From assembly GCF_023065955.2 (NCBI RefSeq), contig NW_026623056.1, positions 90,581,256-90,645,255 on the forward strand: a stretch of 64,000 nt of DNA, in the 5' to 3' direction. Numbering within the stretch: the stretch's first letter is position 1; the number at the start of each line of letters is the position of its first letter. The notes below the pieces were generated by a model. The model made no database searches. It was not told the DNA's origin and was given only the letters and a program-made list of their open reading frames with translations. Positions 47,701 to 57,616 of this stretch are shown piece after piece. This stretch comes from Ursus arctos. Its lineage: Eukaryota; Chordata; Mammalia; Carnivora; Ursidae. The position numbers and the translations under genes are program-made.

Positions 47701-49421
47701 GCTTTGTACTGCAGTGGGGGCTTAGCTGAGATGTGGAGGGTGCAGAACGGTGCTTGGCCCAAAGACAGCCCTCGTGGTGCCTCTCTATGTCCTTCCTTCC
47801 CCTCTCCCTTAGCATCGGCACTGTTGATCGGTCAGGACTATACCCAGCCTGACACGGATATTCAGCACCGTTTATCAGTTTCTAACACCCAAATGATCAC
47901 CAACACAACATTTTACTAAAGAAAGCTTCCATTATATGCAAGTGTACTTGTTCTCTAAAAATTTTTAAAAAGATTTTTATTTATTTTAGAGAGAGCTAGA
48001 GAGAGAGCATGCAGGGGGGAGGGGCAGAGGGAGACGGAGAGAGAGAATTCCAAGTAGATTCCCCTCCGAGCGCAGAGCCGGACCTGGGGCTCGATCTCAC
48101 AACCCTGAGATCACAACTCGAGCCAAAACCAAGAGTTGGCCACCCAGGTGCCATTACTTGTTCTCTAAATACAGAGCACCTAGCCAAACCCAAACCTGGC
48201 CACCTCTGGATTCCTCCCCCCTCCAATGACATAACAAAACGGCAAATTTCTACACTGGATCATTCAGGCTGTAAGCACTGCCATCGCTGGCAAAACGATC
48301 CTCGGGCTCTTTAACAGGTGTCCGTGTTAACAAGCCCCACACAGTAACAGAAGCTCCGGATCCCCTTGAAAGCTTTCACGTGGGATTCTGCCCATGTAGC
48401 TAAGACACCTGTCCGCCAACGTCATCAAGCTGCAGAGTTTCATTGTTGGCTATTACTTTGTGCAGAAATCACTCCCGTTGTTAGAAAAGCAGATAAGGGA
48501 GAGCCACCAGAGGGCGACGGAGGAGCTGCGCCAGTGTGGAGAGGACATACCCAGCGATGAAGCCGATAGACTGTTCTTCCTGATCGAGGTGAGGATGACC
48601 GGGGACTCCACGTGACACTCAGGCACAGAAACCGGTTTCTGTGTCACCGGATCCCTGCAGATGGCCACACCCTCCGTGATGGCCCAGCAGCTCTTCAGAT
48701 AGCCCCCCATGCATCCCTGCCTGTGGCGCGCCCAGAGCCCTGTTTTGCGGGGAGCTGCCTGCCATTTGTCTCGCCTGGGAGATGGGGAGGTTGGGTGGCT
48801 GCCCGGATTTCTTGCAGCCCCCCCTCGCTCAACACCACACGTTGCTGCCCCAGGCAGGTCCCGGCTCTTTAATGTGATCACAGCACAGATTGACGACTTT
48901 ATCTTATTTTCAGAAAATTAAGGTGTTTAATCAGGACATTGGAAAGTTAATAGAAGGAGAAGAAGTCGTAAAGGAGAAAGAGACCCGCCTATATAACAAA
49001 ATCAGGCAGGAGTTTGAAAAATGGGTACTCGTACTCACAGCCAATACCCAAAAAGGTAAGTCCTGGGACAAGGCTCCCCTTAAACACAGGGTCATATTTA
49101 CCAAGACCACGGGCTACTTCTGGCTCAGAAGAAGTGTGCAAACAGACGAACATGTCCCCACAAGACACCATGGGGCCCCTTAGCGATCGATAACTGCTTC
49201 CCAGCCATCGATGGGAGCATTGCCCTCACCAAAAGACAATTCCACCACCTCCAACTTTCTTCTTGCTTCTTTGTTTTGAGACTAGACCATTCTATTTACC
49301 TCATTTGCACTCTTCTCTTCACCCCTAGTGCAAGACCGCAGAGGTCAGTGGTTGGCTAAGAATCTCTTTGCTTTGCCTGGGGAAATTCCAACTTCCCTTC
49401 TGCCAGAGCCCAGATGCCTGG

Positions 49422-49475
<54 letters not shown>

Positions 49476-52400
49476 TATCTTTGTTTTGGCACTTGATAAA
49501 AACAGCACTGTTCACGTCCATGGTAGGATTCCTCCAACTGTAGTCTGGATGTGTTCTTGGGAGATCTGCAAGTGCTATAATAATATTTAAGTTTCTGTTT
49601 TCGTGGAACTAATCCGGTACTTTGTACCAGTTACAAACACTAAATTTGTCTCTCAGGGTGTTGACTCTCTCAATGGAAACACGCTTTCGCAGGATAACAA
49701 TTCTGTTTCTTAAAAGTCAGTTTTCCTTTAACTGGCATGATCAGACCATAAATTTTTTTTCCTTATGACAAGAACTCCCTTTAGAAATACTGCCTTAGGG
49801 TACAGTGTGGGTGAGCAAGACTTCAATAAAAAATGTTTCTATTTTTAAAATGTCTGTGGAATTACTAGAGTTCACCATGGTGGTCTGTTTTATACTGCAG
49901 TTAAAAATATTATTCACAAAGAAGTCTCAATATATGAAAAGCAGTATCGTGGCAAAGAGCTGCTTGGATTTGTCAACTACAAGACGTTCGAGACCATCGT
50001 GCACCAGTACCTGGAACAGCTGGTAGACCCCGCGCTCGCTGTGCTCCTGAAGGCTGTTGGTGAGGAGCTCTCATGGGTGCCTTTCACGTGCTCAGCCCGG
50101 TATCTTATCTCCCATAGGGCTCAATGCCTCGGAGGGAGGGATCGGGATGCACTTGTCAAACCAAGCAGGAAGCTCTTCTTTGACCATTTTGGGGGGAAGA
50201 CAAGAGCACCCGGGAGCATTGTCTGGTTATCCCTCCCCCTCCACGCAGCCATGTGAGGATGGTCACATGCTAGTCCTGGAGAGAACACACACTCCATGAA
50301 AGGACAGGAAATTGACAGGACCTAGCCAGGGGGTGGTGGGGGGGGTGGATTTTGTGTCTCCGTGGGACAATGTACTGTCCGCCCCTTCTCTCTTGGTCTG
50401 TAGAGCTGGGGAGCGCAACGTTGGAATGGGGTCCACGTAATAGGATTTATCTTCCCTGTGTCTCTAACTCATTTTATTCCTGCTTGCAATTTATTGATGC
50501 TTTGTTCTTCCTTCTGTCAGAAATTGTCTGGGAAACGTTCGCCAACACAGCCAAGAAACATTTTAGTGAATTTTCCAACCTTAATCAAACAGCCCAGGTA
50601 AGCACCCGCAGTCCTCGTGCTAGTCACCTGTACTGCTGGCTCTTTTATCTGGGTCTACCCTTTGAAAGAAGTCGGATATTTACTGTCCTTTGGAAATTCA
50701 AGGCCAGGGTTCTAACTGCGGGCTGGCTGGGCTGGCGGCTGCTGGTCTGCACTCCCTGGGAAAGCGGGAATAAAGCGTTCGGCCGAGTCACCGTGTCTGC
50801 AGGCACGGCAGGCTGTAGGCTCGGTGGTGATGCTCTCAGCGTACCTGGTGACTGACCGCTTCTTTGAATCTCTTTCTACTACAAAGGACACAATTGTCCA
50901 CTAGTCCTACTCCAAAATCTTTCTAAGTTGGACTTCAAAATATTGCCGCAGCTGTGTGTTTCCACTGAGACAGCTCTGACTCCCCTCTCAGTGATGAGAA
51001 GCAGGGGTGTTCCAGCCCCTTCCCCCGTCCCCGGGCTCTCGATAAATACCCGCTCTGCCCAGGCCTGGGCCGGTGGGTCTGAACCTCATTCCACAACTCA
51101 GGTGAGCAGGAAAGAGAATTTCTGCCATTTTCCCATCACAACTGGATGTCTCCTTTTACATCTTTGGCCAGTTGTCAAAAACTCAATCCGACTTCTGACC
51201 TCTCCACTTCTCCCAGGGGCTGCATCTGAGGCCTCGGGTCCCTCCCCAGGGGACGGGGGCAGACCTGGTCCTGGACCACCATTTCTCCAGGCCAGCAGCC
51301 CGTCCTTCCCAGGCCTCAGCGGTGGGCCCCCTGATCCCCCCCCCAATGCTCCTGACCCCCAGAAGGGGCTCTTCTCCACCATGTCATCCCTTCCCTTCCC
51401 AGAATGCCTCTGACTGCTGGGGCGACGCAGGAGTCACGGGATTTCTAGGAAACACAGATGTCAAGCTGTTTTCCCACTGTGTTCATTCATGGATTCAAGC
51501 CAATTAGAGAGACCAGAGGGATGGATGTGGAAGTATAGACTAGACCGCCGTCGAGGACACAGGCAGATGGTGACGTGGGAGCGAAGGGAGGTCGAGGCAG
51601 AGAGGAGGACCCACGGCGGAGGAGTGGGTGGGACCCTGCAGGGCTAGAGAGACAGGATGGATGAGGATAGCAGTGGGGGTGCAGGGAGGCTCCTCGGAGC
51701 CTCCATGTAAAATCGCAGGCCTTCTTGGACCTGAAATTTGTTTCATACCATCTCAACATAATAGTTCTGCCCACGGTGTTTAACACAACGAGGGGAGCCA
51801 AGAAGTCACGTGTTTGCTCTTTCTTATCCAACCAGAACAAGATCGAAGGCATAAAAACGAAACAAGCAGAAACAGCAGAAAATCTGATCCGACTTCAGTT
51901 CAGAATGGAGCAGCTCGTTTACTGTCAAGATGAGATTTACAGAGAGGTTCTGAACCAAGTCCGGAAAGAGTTTTTTAACCCCGTGGGGACGTCCTTGAAG
52001 GATCCTGAGTTAAAACTGTCTTTCTCCAAAGATCAGTCTTCGATGTCGTCCATCACTGAGATTGGGACGCACCTGAATGCCTACTTCTGGGTGAGCACGT
52101 AGGTCGGTGGTGGGGTGTTTGCCCTGGAGACCCCGGGCGTTCTACTGCTGGGTGACGGAGGGAGGGGCCACTACCGGGTGTGAAGCCCTTGTGCAGTGAT
52201 AAATGCTCACATATTGTCTCATTTATAGTTTTACAGTACCCCTGTCTAGGAACTTATCATTAATTTGGGAATTTGGGGATCAGGTTTTTAACGTGACAAA
52301 GCATGTACTCAAAACCACAAAGTTCTTTATATTTTATGCTACGCATGCATTACAAAATTGCTGTTATCAGATTACAGCAAAATACAACAAGCACTAACTT

Positions 52401-52630
52401 TACTAGTGAGCATTTAGTTTTCCTTGAGTTCAGAAGGCACTCAGGTCTGGAAGTGCTTCAAACTCACCAGCTCCACAAAATAGGAATGAAAATTCCTTTT
52501 CCTAGATTCTGTGACCCGATTGCCTCCAGAATTTCCAAATCTCCGTCCACAGACAGAAATGTGAGGTGCATAGAAAGGAAGATAGCTTTTAACCTGCAAA
52601 GAAGCCCAACTCCTGAAGCCTTTTCTTTTT

Positions 52631-52685
<55 letters not shown>

Positions 52686-53669
52686 CTTTTCTTTCTTTCT
52701 TTCTCTTTCTTTCCTTCTTTTTCTTTCTTTCTTTCTCTTTCTTTCTTTCCTTCCTTCTAAAGATTTATTTATTTATTTGAGAGAGAGAGAGAGCAAGAGC
52801 AGAGGGAGGAACAGAGGGAGAGGGGGAGACAGAGAAAGAGAGAGAGAGAAGCAGAGTCCCCGCTGAGCATGGAGCTCGGTGCAGGGCTCGATCTCACAAC
52901 CCTGAGATCATGACCTGAGCTGAAATCAATAGACACTTAACCGACTGAGCCATCCAGGTACCCCTCCTGAATCAGAATAGAAAGTAGTTACCCAGATGTG
53001 AGATCCAGCTGCCAGGCAAACCTGTTCTTACCTGTGCAGACAGGGAATGAGGTGGCACTAAAGCAGGTCCCAATCTGCTCCCAGAAGGGGCCAGGGGATC
53101 ACAGGACCCGGAGGTCTCTCTGGAGAGGTGGAGTGGGGGGTTGGGGGTGCAGGAGGAGAGGGACAGAGCTCCCAGGAAGGCTGGGATGTCCAGAAGTCCG
53201 CTATGGGTTTGCTAGCCTGCCAGGGGGTTCTTAGTGCCCGAGGGAATACCTGCCTGGTGGTGGAACTCGGGCAGCCCAGATAGAACTTTCCCGTGGCTTA
53301 ATGCTGACCACTGCAGTGGGGTGGATGGGACCACCAAGGCCTATCGAGGCCATTACCCATGGATCCAAGAACTCCCAGGCTTTGCTGCAACCACAGGCCA
53401 AGACCCCTCCAACTGACCCTTCTTAACCCCTCTTCCAGGAAACCAGCAAGCGTCTCGCCAACCAGATCCCATTCATAATTCAGTATTTCGTACTCCAAGA
53501 GAACGGCAGTTGCTTGCAGAAAGCCATGATGCAGATATTACAGGACAGAGAGCACTACTCCTGGCTGCTTCAAGAACAGAGTGACACCTCCACCAAGAGG
53601 CGATTCCTCAAGGAGAAGATTTACCGGCTGACTCAGGCTCGGCACGCTCTCTATAACTTCTGCAATTAA
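32498..53669 (+). CDS. MX2: MX2 (MxB), interferon-induced dynamin-like GTPase, complete
   Basis: MX2 is an interferon-induced large GTPase that acts at the nuclear envelope and pores and blocks lentiviruses and herpesviruses by capsid recognition. Thirteen coding exons join without a break (2139 nt, 712 residues; human 715): 32498-32746, 33292-33484, 35109-35246, 37378-37532, 39490-39628, 43339-43537, 46416-46494, 48466-48588, 48914-49055, 49901-50059, 50521-50597, 51836-52090 and 53439-53669. The G domain shows GDQSSGKS at 125-132 (catalytic Lys131), Thr151, DLPG at 226-229 and TKPD at 295-298. The helical stalk and C-terminal effector region follow. The proline/glutamine-rich N-terminal extension and the motif FQQQPPP identify MX2 rather than MX1. 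Oddities: residues 11-13 are QKR instead of human RRR, and Leu replaces human Met26. The C-terminus ends in YNFCN, a little shorter than human. No inactivating change is seen. Confidence 0.97.
33292..33484 (+). CDS. MX2: MX2 exon 3 (P-loop)
   Basis: Residues 84-148, including the bundle-signalling helix and the G1 motif GDQSSGKSS. The acceptor is cctcttccag and the donor is gtaagg. Confidence 0.97.
33485..37377 (+). other. MX2: MX2 introns 3 and 4 around exon 4, no recognised repeats
   Basis: GC-rich intron sequence without clear interspersed repeats, unlike later introns. It contains exon 4 (35109-35246), listed separately. The intron between exons 2 and 3 (32747-33291) is likewise plain. 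Confidence 0.5.
35109..35246 (+). CDS. MX2: MX2 exon 4 (switch I)
   Basis: Residues 148-194, [14 protein letters not shown] onward, with Thr151 of G2. The acceptor is tgtctcag and the donor is gtaaga. Confidence 0.95.
37378..37532 (+). CDS. MX2: MX2 exon 5 (DLPG motif)
   Basis: Residues 194-245, containing [19 protein letters not shown] and the G3 motif DLPG. The acceptor is ctctacag and the donor is gtgagc. Confidence 0.97.
37690..38150 (+). repeat. LINE-2 3' fragment
   Basis: 'ccaaatgccaccttgtccgg' followed by 'gattccctccctgatgccc', and 'cctggaatggacctagcacc' with 'gtttgttccatgaac', follow the L2 3' end. The rest of intron 5 (38150-39489) shows only a poly-A run at 38788-38801. Confidence 0.65.
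39490..39628 (+). CDS. MX2: MX2 exon 6
   Basis: Residues 246-292, [19 protein letters not shown] followed by [13 protein letters not shown]. The acceptor is tgcgtcag and the donor is gtgaga. Confidence 0.97.
40360..40650 (+). mobile_element. L1 3'UTR fragments, sense
   Basis: 'ggtttcacaaccatgaggac', 'gctgtccactttaaaacggc' and 'tagattttgccacaattttt' are the L1M 3' end. A second copy of the terminal 'gccacaatttttaaa' follows at 40630-40645, suggesting a tandem or nested tail. Confidence 0.7.
41090..42150 (+). repeat. LINE-2 fragment, about 1 kb
   Basis: 'ctccactcggatgtctaatg', 'tcttgcctggatgattccaa', 'cctggaatgctcttcctcca' and 'ccagaggccttctttgtccc' occur in L2 order. It is ancient and noncoding. 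The remainder of intron 6 (39629-43338) shows nothing else clear. Confidence 0.65.
43339..43537 (+). CDS. MX2: MX2 exon 7 (TKPD motif)
   Basis: Residues 292-358, with the G4 motif TKPD and TFFQTHPHF at the end. The acceptor is tctcccag and the donor is gtgaga. Confidence 0.97.
43920..44060 (+). repeat. MIR SINE, sense
   Basis: 'tgtgtggccctgggccaact', 'gagcctctctgtgcctttaa' and 'cgtgcctgccacttagtaag' follow the MIR consensus. Confidence 0.7.
44068..45770 (-). mobile_element. L1 3'UTR and ORF2 3' end, antisense, split by a SINE
   Basis: The plus strand reads as reverse L1: 'aagaacaccacacgagatca' (3'UTR), 'aggagtgggattgctggatc', 'gttgcctgtgcttttggtgt' and, after the SINE, 'ctgttccattggtctatatg'. 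It fills much of MX2 intron 7. Confidence 0.85.
45222..45412 (-). mobile_element. Can-SINE, antisense, nested in L1
   Basis: 'aagatttaattaattaatta', 'ccctgagatcatgacctgag' and 'tgagccccccaggcgcc' mark a minus-strand SINE interrupting the antisense L1. Confidence 0.92.
46416..46494 (+). CDS. MX2: MX2 exon 8
   Basis: Residues 358-384, [17 protein letters not shown] onward, in the stalk. The acceptor is gtctcag and the donor is gtgagt. Confidence 0.95.
46920..47095 (-). mobile_element. MER5A-like hAT MITE
   Basis: 'ggttctcaaactgctcacaa', 'agagtcacctggaaagcttg' and 'caggtgatccagggaacata' correspond to MER5A. Strand is relative to my memory of the consensus. Confidence 0.7.
47600..47745 (+). repeat. 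Probable MIR fragment, sense
   Basis: 'ggcagtttgcctctctgagc' followed by 'tctcttgtaaatcaaagagg' resembles the centre of MIR. Confidence 0.5.
47960..48154 (-). mobile_element. Can-SINE with 15-bp target-site duplication
   Basis: An antisense SINE ending in 'ccacccaggtgcc'. Direct repeats 'tacttgttctctaaa' lie at 47945-47959 and 48155-48169. Confidence 0.93.
48466..48588 (+). CDS. MX2: MX2 exon 9
   Basis: Residues 385-425, [20 protein letters not shown] and onward to RLFFLIE. The acceptor is ttgtgcag, the donor is gtgagg and the phase is 0. Confidence 0.96.
48914..49055 (+). CDS. MX2: MX2 exon 10
   Basis: Residues 426-473, [19 protein letters not shown] and onward to LTANTQK. The acceptor is tattttcag and the donor is gtaagt. 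Confidence 0.96.
49424..49472. repeat. (GT)n microsatellite
   Basis: About 24 GT units in MX2 intron 10. The rest of that intron is unremarkable. Confidence 0.97.
49901..50059 (+). CDS. MX2: MX2 exon 11
   Basis: Residues 473-526, including [19 protein letters not shown], highly conserved in Mx stalks. The acceptor is tactgcag and the donor is gtgagg. Confidence 0.96.
50521..50597 (+). CDS. MX2: MX2 exon 12
   Basis: Residues 526-551, [20 protein letters not shown] onward. The acceptor is ttctgtcag, the donor is gtaagc and it ends on a full codon. The flanking introns (50060-50520 and 50598-51835) show no recognisable repeat. Confidence 0.95.
51836..52090 (+). CDS. MX2: MX2 exon 13 (stalk with loop L4)
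   Basis: Residues 552-636, from [17 protein letters not shown] through [16 protein letters not shown] to the variable loop L4 region (about 590-622) and NAYFW. The acceptor is atccaaccag and the donor is gtgagc. Confidence 0.95.
52618..52963 (-). mobile_element. Can-SINE with expanded TTTC tail
   Basis: An antisense SINE body (about 52760-52963, ending 'gagccatccaggtaccc') preceded by about 140 bp of TTTC/TTCC repeats at 52620-52760, which is the expanded A-rich tail seen in reverse. A short possible duplication 'ctcctgaa' lies at 52610-52617 and 52964-52971. Confidence 0.9.
53439..53669 (+). CDS. MX2: MX2 exon 14 (terminal coding exon)
   Basis: Residues 637-712, [19 protein letters not shown] through [18 protein letters not shown] to the stop TAA at 53667-53669. 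It is the C-terminal GTPase effector/stalk part. The acceptor is cctcttccag. Confidence 0.96.
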   Translation, partial: ETSKRLANQIPFIIQYFVLQENGSCLQKAMMQILQDREHYSWLLQEQSDTSTKRRFLKEKIYRLTQARHALYNFCN

Positions 53670-54090
53670 AGGGGGCAGGTCCGCGGAGGGGCAACAACGC
53701 TTTTGGGTTTTTTCTTCCGTGCATTCACTCTAAGGGGATGCAAGAAGGGGCTTCTCATTTGGAACAAGGCTTTTCTGTCGCCGCCTGTGTCCACCTTCGC
53801 TGTACTGCCCTTGCGCTCAGCACCAGAGCTTGTATCTGAAGTCCACACACACCCGGGGCTGGCACCTCCACCAGGAAGCCTTCCCTGATCTCCCCAAAGA
53901 GGTGGCTCTCCAGTCCCCGAGCCCCACAACCCCCAGTCACAGCATTCTCAAATAATGCTTTCGTTCTTGGTTAGATTGTAGACCCCAGAGCGGGGAGGTC
54001 AGGATCATATTCACCTTTTGTATTTCCAGAATCTTGAATGGCACCTGCTACACACTAGCCCCTTAATAAATGAGAGCTCACTGAACACAT
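53670..54090 (+). other. MX2: MX2 3'UTR, largely LINE-2 derived
   Basis: From about 53865 the UTR follows the L2 3' end: 'aggaagccttccctgatctc', 'gttagattgtagaccccaga', 'cacctgctacacactagccc' and 'aataaatgagagctcactga'. The MX2 transcript end therefore appears to be supplied by an old L2 insertion. Confidence 0.65.
54065..54070 (+). terminator. MX2: MX2 polyadenylation signal AATAAA
   Basis: The first canonical hexamer after the MX2 stop (about 395 bases downstream), followed by GT-rich sequence near 54125-54150. Confidence 0.75.
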
Positions 54091-54309
54091 GAATGAGGAC
54101 GACTATGGCGCTGTGGCTTAAATGCACACTTTGGTGGTTTGAGATGGTGTCCCTTGGCTGGTCACTCTCCGAGCAATTCAGCCAGGCCACCTGCTTCCCA
54201 CTGTTGACTGTAGCCGTGTTTCCAGACCCCCAGGGGAACAAGCCTGAGCAATACCCACTTTAATGTGCACTGTTTCCCTGGCTGCGATGAGCTCCCGTTG
54301 CTATGTTAA

Positions 54310-55165
54310 GTCTTAAGAGAAGCTTAATAAGGAAAAACATTTTTTTTACAGTAGAGATCATCTGGCCATATAGGCAAGCATTTATTTCTGGCTCCTGTTC
54401 TAGTCCATTGGTGTGCGTCTGTCTTTGGGCCAGTACCACACCGTTTTGGTAACAGGAGCTGTAGTAAGTTCTGAAATCAGGAAGTGTGAGTTCTTAGCTT
54501 CGTTCTTCTTTTTCAGGGTTATTTTGCCTATTTCAGGGTACCTGGAGAGTCCACGTGAATCGTTGGGTGGGTTTTTGTCTCTCTACAAAAAAATGTCACT
54601 GGGATTTGGACAGGGGTGGCATTGACTCCAGAGGTCACTTTGGATAGTATTTGCATCTTAACAATATTAAATCTTGCAATCCATGAACACTGGATGTCTT
54701 CCCATTTATTTGTCTTCTTTAATGTCTTTGAGCAATGGTCTACAGCTTTCGGTGGGCACGTCTTTCACTTCCTGGATTAAGTTAATCCCTAAGTAGTTTA
54801 TTCTTTTTGATGCTGTTGTCAGTGGGACTGTTTTTCTTCATTTCTTTTTCAGGTTGTTCGTTGTTAAGGTAGGGAAATGCGGCGTTGACTTTGTGTCTTG
54901 GTCCTCCTGAATTTGTTCATTAGTCTTCCCTCCTAATATGTGGTTTTCCACATATAAAGTCACACAATCTGTGAATAGAGATAATTGTACTTCTTCCTTT
55001 GCAATTTAGCTGACTTTCAGGTCATCTTTCTGGATTCCTCTTCTGATACCTTCTTGAACAGAAATGACAAAGGCAGGTTGTCCCTGGTTTTAAAGAACCC
55101 TCACAATATTGAAGCTAACAGATATGAAAAGAGCATATGAAAGAGAAAATATTGGTTTTACTTTT
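54310..55165 (-). mobile_element. L1 ORF2 fragment, antisense
   Basis: The plus strand shows reverse L1 ORF2: 'ctgttctagtccattggtgt', 'ggtaacaggagctgtagtaa' and 'ttaacaatattaaatcttgc'. Confidence 0.82.
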
Positions 55166-55409
55166 GGTGTCCTTCACTTTTCTTTTTTCTTTTGTAATTT
55201 GGACTTTCCCCTCGTTTGATGAGGTGGGCCACACACACACAGAGTAGCAGTGCTGAGAAGACCCGCTGGCCCTGTTCCCATGTTTGTTGTCTTCTTAACC
55301 TTTAAATTATAATTGCTGTTGTGAAAATAAAGTCTGGGGAAAATAGTCTGATATTTAATATTTGTTCCATTAATTGCATATTCAAAGCTTCCCCATTTCA
55401 CACATATGT

Positions 55410-55410
<1 letters not shown>

Positions 55411-55440
<30 letters not shown>
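55411..55440. repeat. (CA)n microsatellite
   Basis: Fifteen CA units downstream of MX2. Confidence 0.95.
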
Positions 55441-55441
<1 letters not shown>

Positions 55442-55527
55442 CCTCGGCCAAAGCTGCTCATCTGCCACCTGGGGACCGACCCCCAGGCCGGGTGCCAGCA
55501 CCTAGAGAACACGCTCGGGCCTGATGT

Positions 55528-55865
55528 CCCCGCGTCCTGGGGCTGCCGCGCAAAGTACCACACACGGGACAGCTTCACATAGAAGTCTGTTCTCTCCCTC
55601 TGGAGGCTAGAGGTCTGGAGCCAAGGCAGGGGCAGGGCTGGAGCCTTCTGGAGCGGATGGAGAAGGTGTCCAGGCCGCTCCCCCAGCCGCCGGTGGCTAC
55701 AGCCGACCTGGGCGCGGGGTCCTGGCGGCTGCGTCTGCCCCATCTCTGCCCGGTCTTCCACGGCCTTCCCTGTGCGTCTCAGGCCCACGTTGCCCTCCTT
55801 TCTCTTCTGTAGACACCAGTCGTCGGTTTGGGCCAGGACGACCTCATCTTGGGTTCTGTGACTTA
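55528..55865 (-). mobile_element. ERVL-MaLR LTR fragment, antisense
   Basis: 'cgcaaagtaccacacacggg', 'tctccctctggaggctagag' and 'gtagacaccagtcgtcg' match an MLT1-type LTR in reverse. The following 55866-57430 shows no recognisable gene or repeat. Confidence 0.7.
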
Positions 55866-57429
55866 ACTACGCCTGCAGAGATGCCACTTGCAAATGAGGC
55901 CATGTTCCCAGGCTCTGGGGCGTAGCACTGGCACGTAGCTTCGGGGGTCCGCAGTGGGGCGCCCCGCACCTGGCATCCCAGCAGGTCCAGCGTGGGGCTG
56001 AGCGTGGGCCGCGTTCCCACCAGAGTAAGCAGATGGCCGCCTCGGCACCCCCACATCTCCACAGCCGAACACAACCCGAGGCTGCTCCCCGCTCACAGCA
56101 CCCACGGCCACAGCCGACTGGCAGGGTGCTGAGCCACACGGTCCCTGGGAAGCCACACAGTCCCTGGGGCCCCACCATCGCTGGGGCCTTGCAGCAACCC
56201 CCCAGACCCTCTGCAGGTGAGGAGAGAGGGTGTAGAGGATTTGCAGGGAGGTTTTCTGGGAGCAAGCTCGGCAACGGTGTAGCTCACTTCCTCCCACGTT
56301 CGAGGGCAGGTCTCAGGCCTCGAGCCACGCCTAACTGCAAGGCAGGCTGGGAAAGGAGGGGACAGAAGGAAAGGGAGACAGGATTTGGATGTTGCCACAC
56401 CCATCCCTACATCCACCGGGAACACTCCTTGAACAAAACACGGGAGTAAAGAAACAGACGTGTTCCCCACTCTTCCTTATGCCCAGGTCACTCACTCATT
56501 CACACACATGTACACACAGGCACACACGCAGGCGCACGACGGTTTCCTCCTCCAGGGCTACTGTGGGGCTGGGGTTCATTGCTAACAAGGGCAGAAGGAA
56601 GACCCCCCCCAAATGGGAACGAGCAAAGCTATGCAGTCAGATCGTTGCAAGCAGGTCAGCCGCTATCACCGAGGTCTTGGCAGGGCCTCCCAGGCAGGGA
56701 GAGGAGTGGGAAGGCTTGAAGTGGGAAACAGGGAGGCTCCAGGTGTCCCCAGGTGCATCTGGATGGGGCTGTGGCCCGGGGAGGCCGTGGGCGGATAACT
56801 AGAAGCAGACATCCCACGTGACTGGTTAGGGGTCTATATTCGGCTTTCTCTGGTTGGTCTGAAATCAGGAATAGGGACAAAAAATTAGGGAATCTGTTAG
56901 TCGTTAAGCAAACCCTGGTCACTTGGGGCTAATGGTTATGGAGATTATTGTTTCACTTTCTGGATTGTTGGTAGAGAGCAGTCGGGCTTCCTACCGTCTG
57001 ACTTAAGCGGGCTGGCTCCCCGGGCTGGTGACTGCAGAGAACAGGTTGGTTTCCTGGGCAGGTGGCCGCTGTGTGAGTACCTCGGGTCTCTCACAGCTTC
57101 CCTTACCCTGTAGGACCTTCCCTCCTCCTCTGCCCCTTGCCGGTGAGATCTGCTGCCCTCGCCGAAGAGGGGCCGCCAGGGCACGGAGCCATGCCCCCGT
57201 GTTTCCGCAACCCTGATACTGCTCAGGGGCGGCTGGGGCTCTCGTGGGGTGGCAGTGGGGAGGGAGGTGTGTTCCCTTCAATCAACGGTACAGCGATGAG
57301 ACCGAAGGGTAGTCAGGAAAAGGTATCAACAAGGGGGATAAACAAATTTGGATTTCCCGTCTTGTTTCTACCCCGTGAGACCCTACGATGCCCCTCTTGC
57401 CAGCGCAGTGACATGGCCTGTTGGTAATC

Positions 57430-57610
57430 TATCCTTATGTAACAAATAATCCCAAGTTTTGTCCCCGAAATGTCCTATCTCAGTTTCTTGGGATCAGGGA
57501 TTCCTGAGCTCCATGGCAGGTGCCTCAGGCTCCCTGGGGGTGTGCCATGCAGCCGGGCCACTGCGGCCCAGGCACCTTAGCCTCAGGCTCAGTGGGGAAG
57601 GATCCACTGC
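57430..57610 (-). mobile_element. Possible LTR fragment
   Basis: 'atgtaacaaataatcccaag' then 'cagtttcttgggatcaggga' resembles the reverse 3' end of an old LTR. Weak. Confidence 0.4.
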
Positions 57611-57616
57611 TGTGAT

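Noticed and set aside
49424..49472. GT and CA runs as CRISPR-like or regulatory arrays
   Set aside because: They are simple dinucleotide microsatellites without spacers, and the genome is mammalian.
32498..53669. Assignment of the Mx gene as MX1
   Set aside because: The N-terminal extension with FQQQPPP, the 712-residue length, Lys131/Thr151 numbering and position next to FAM3B all fit MX2.
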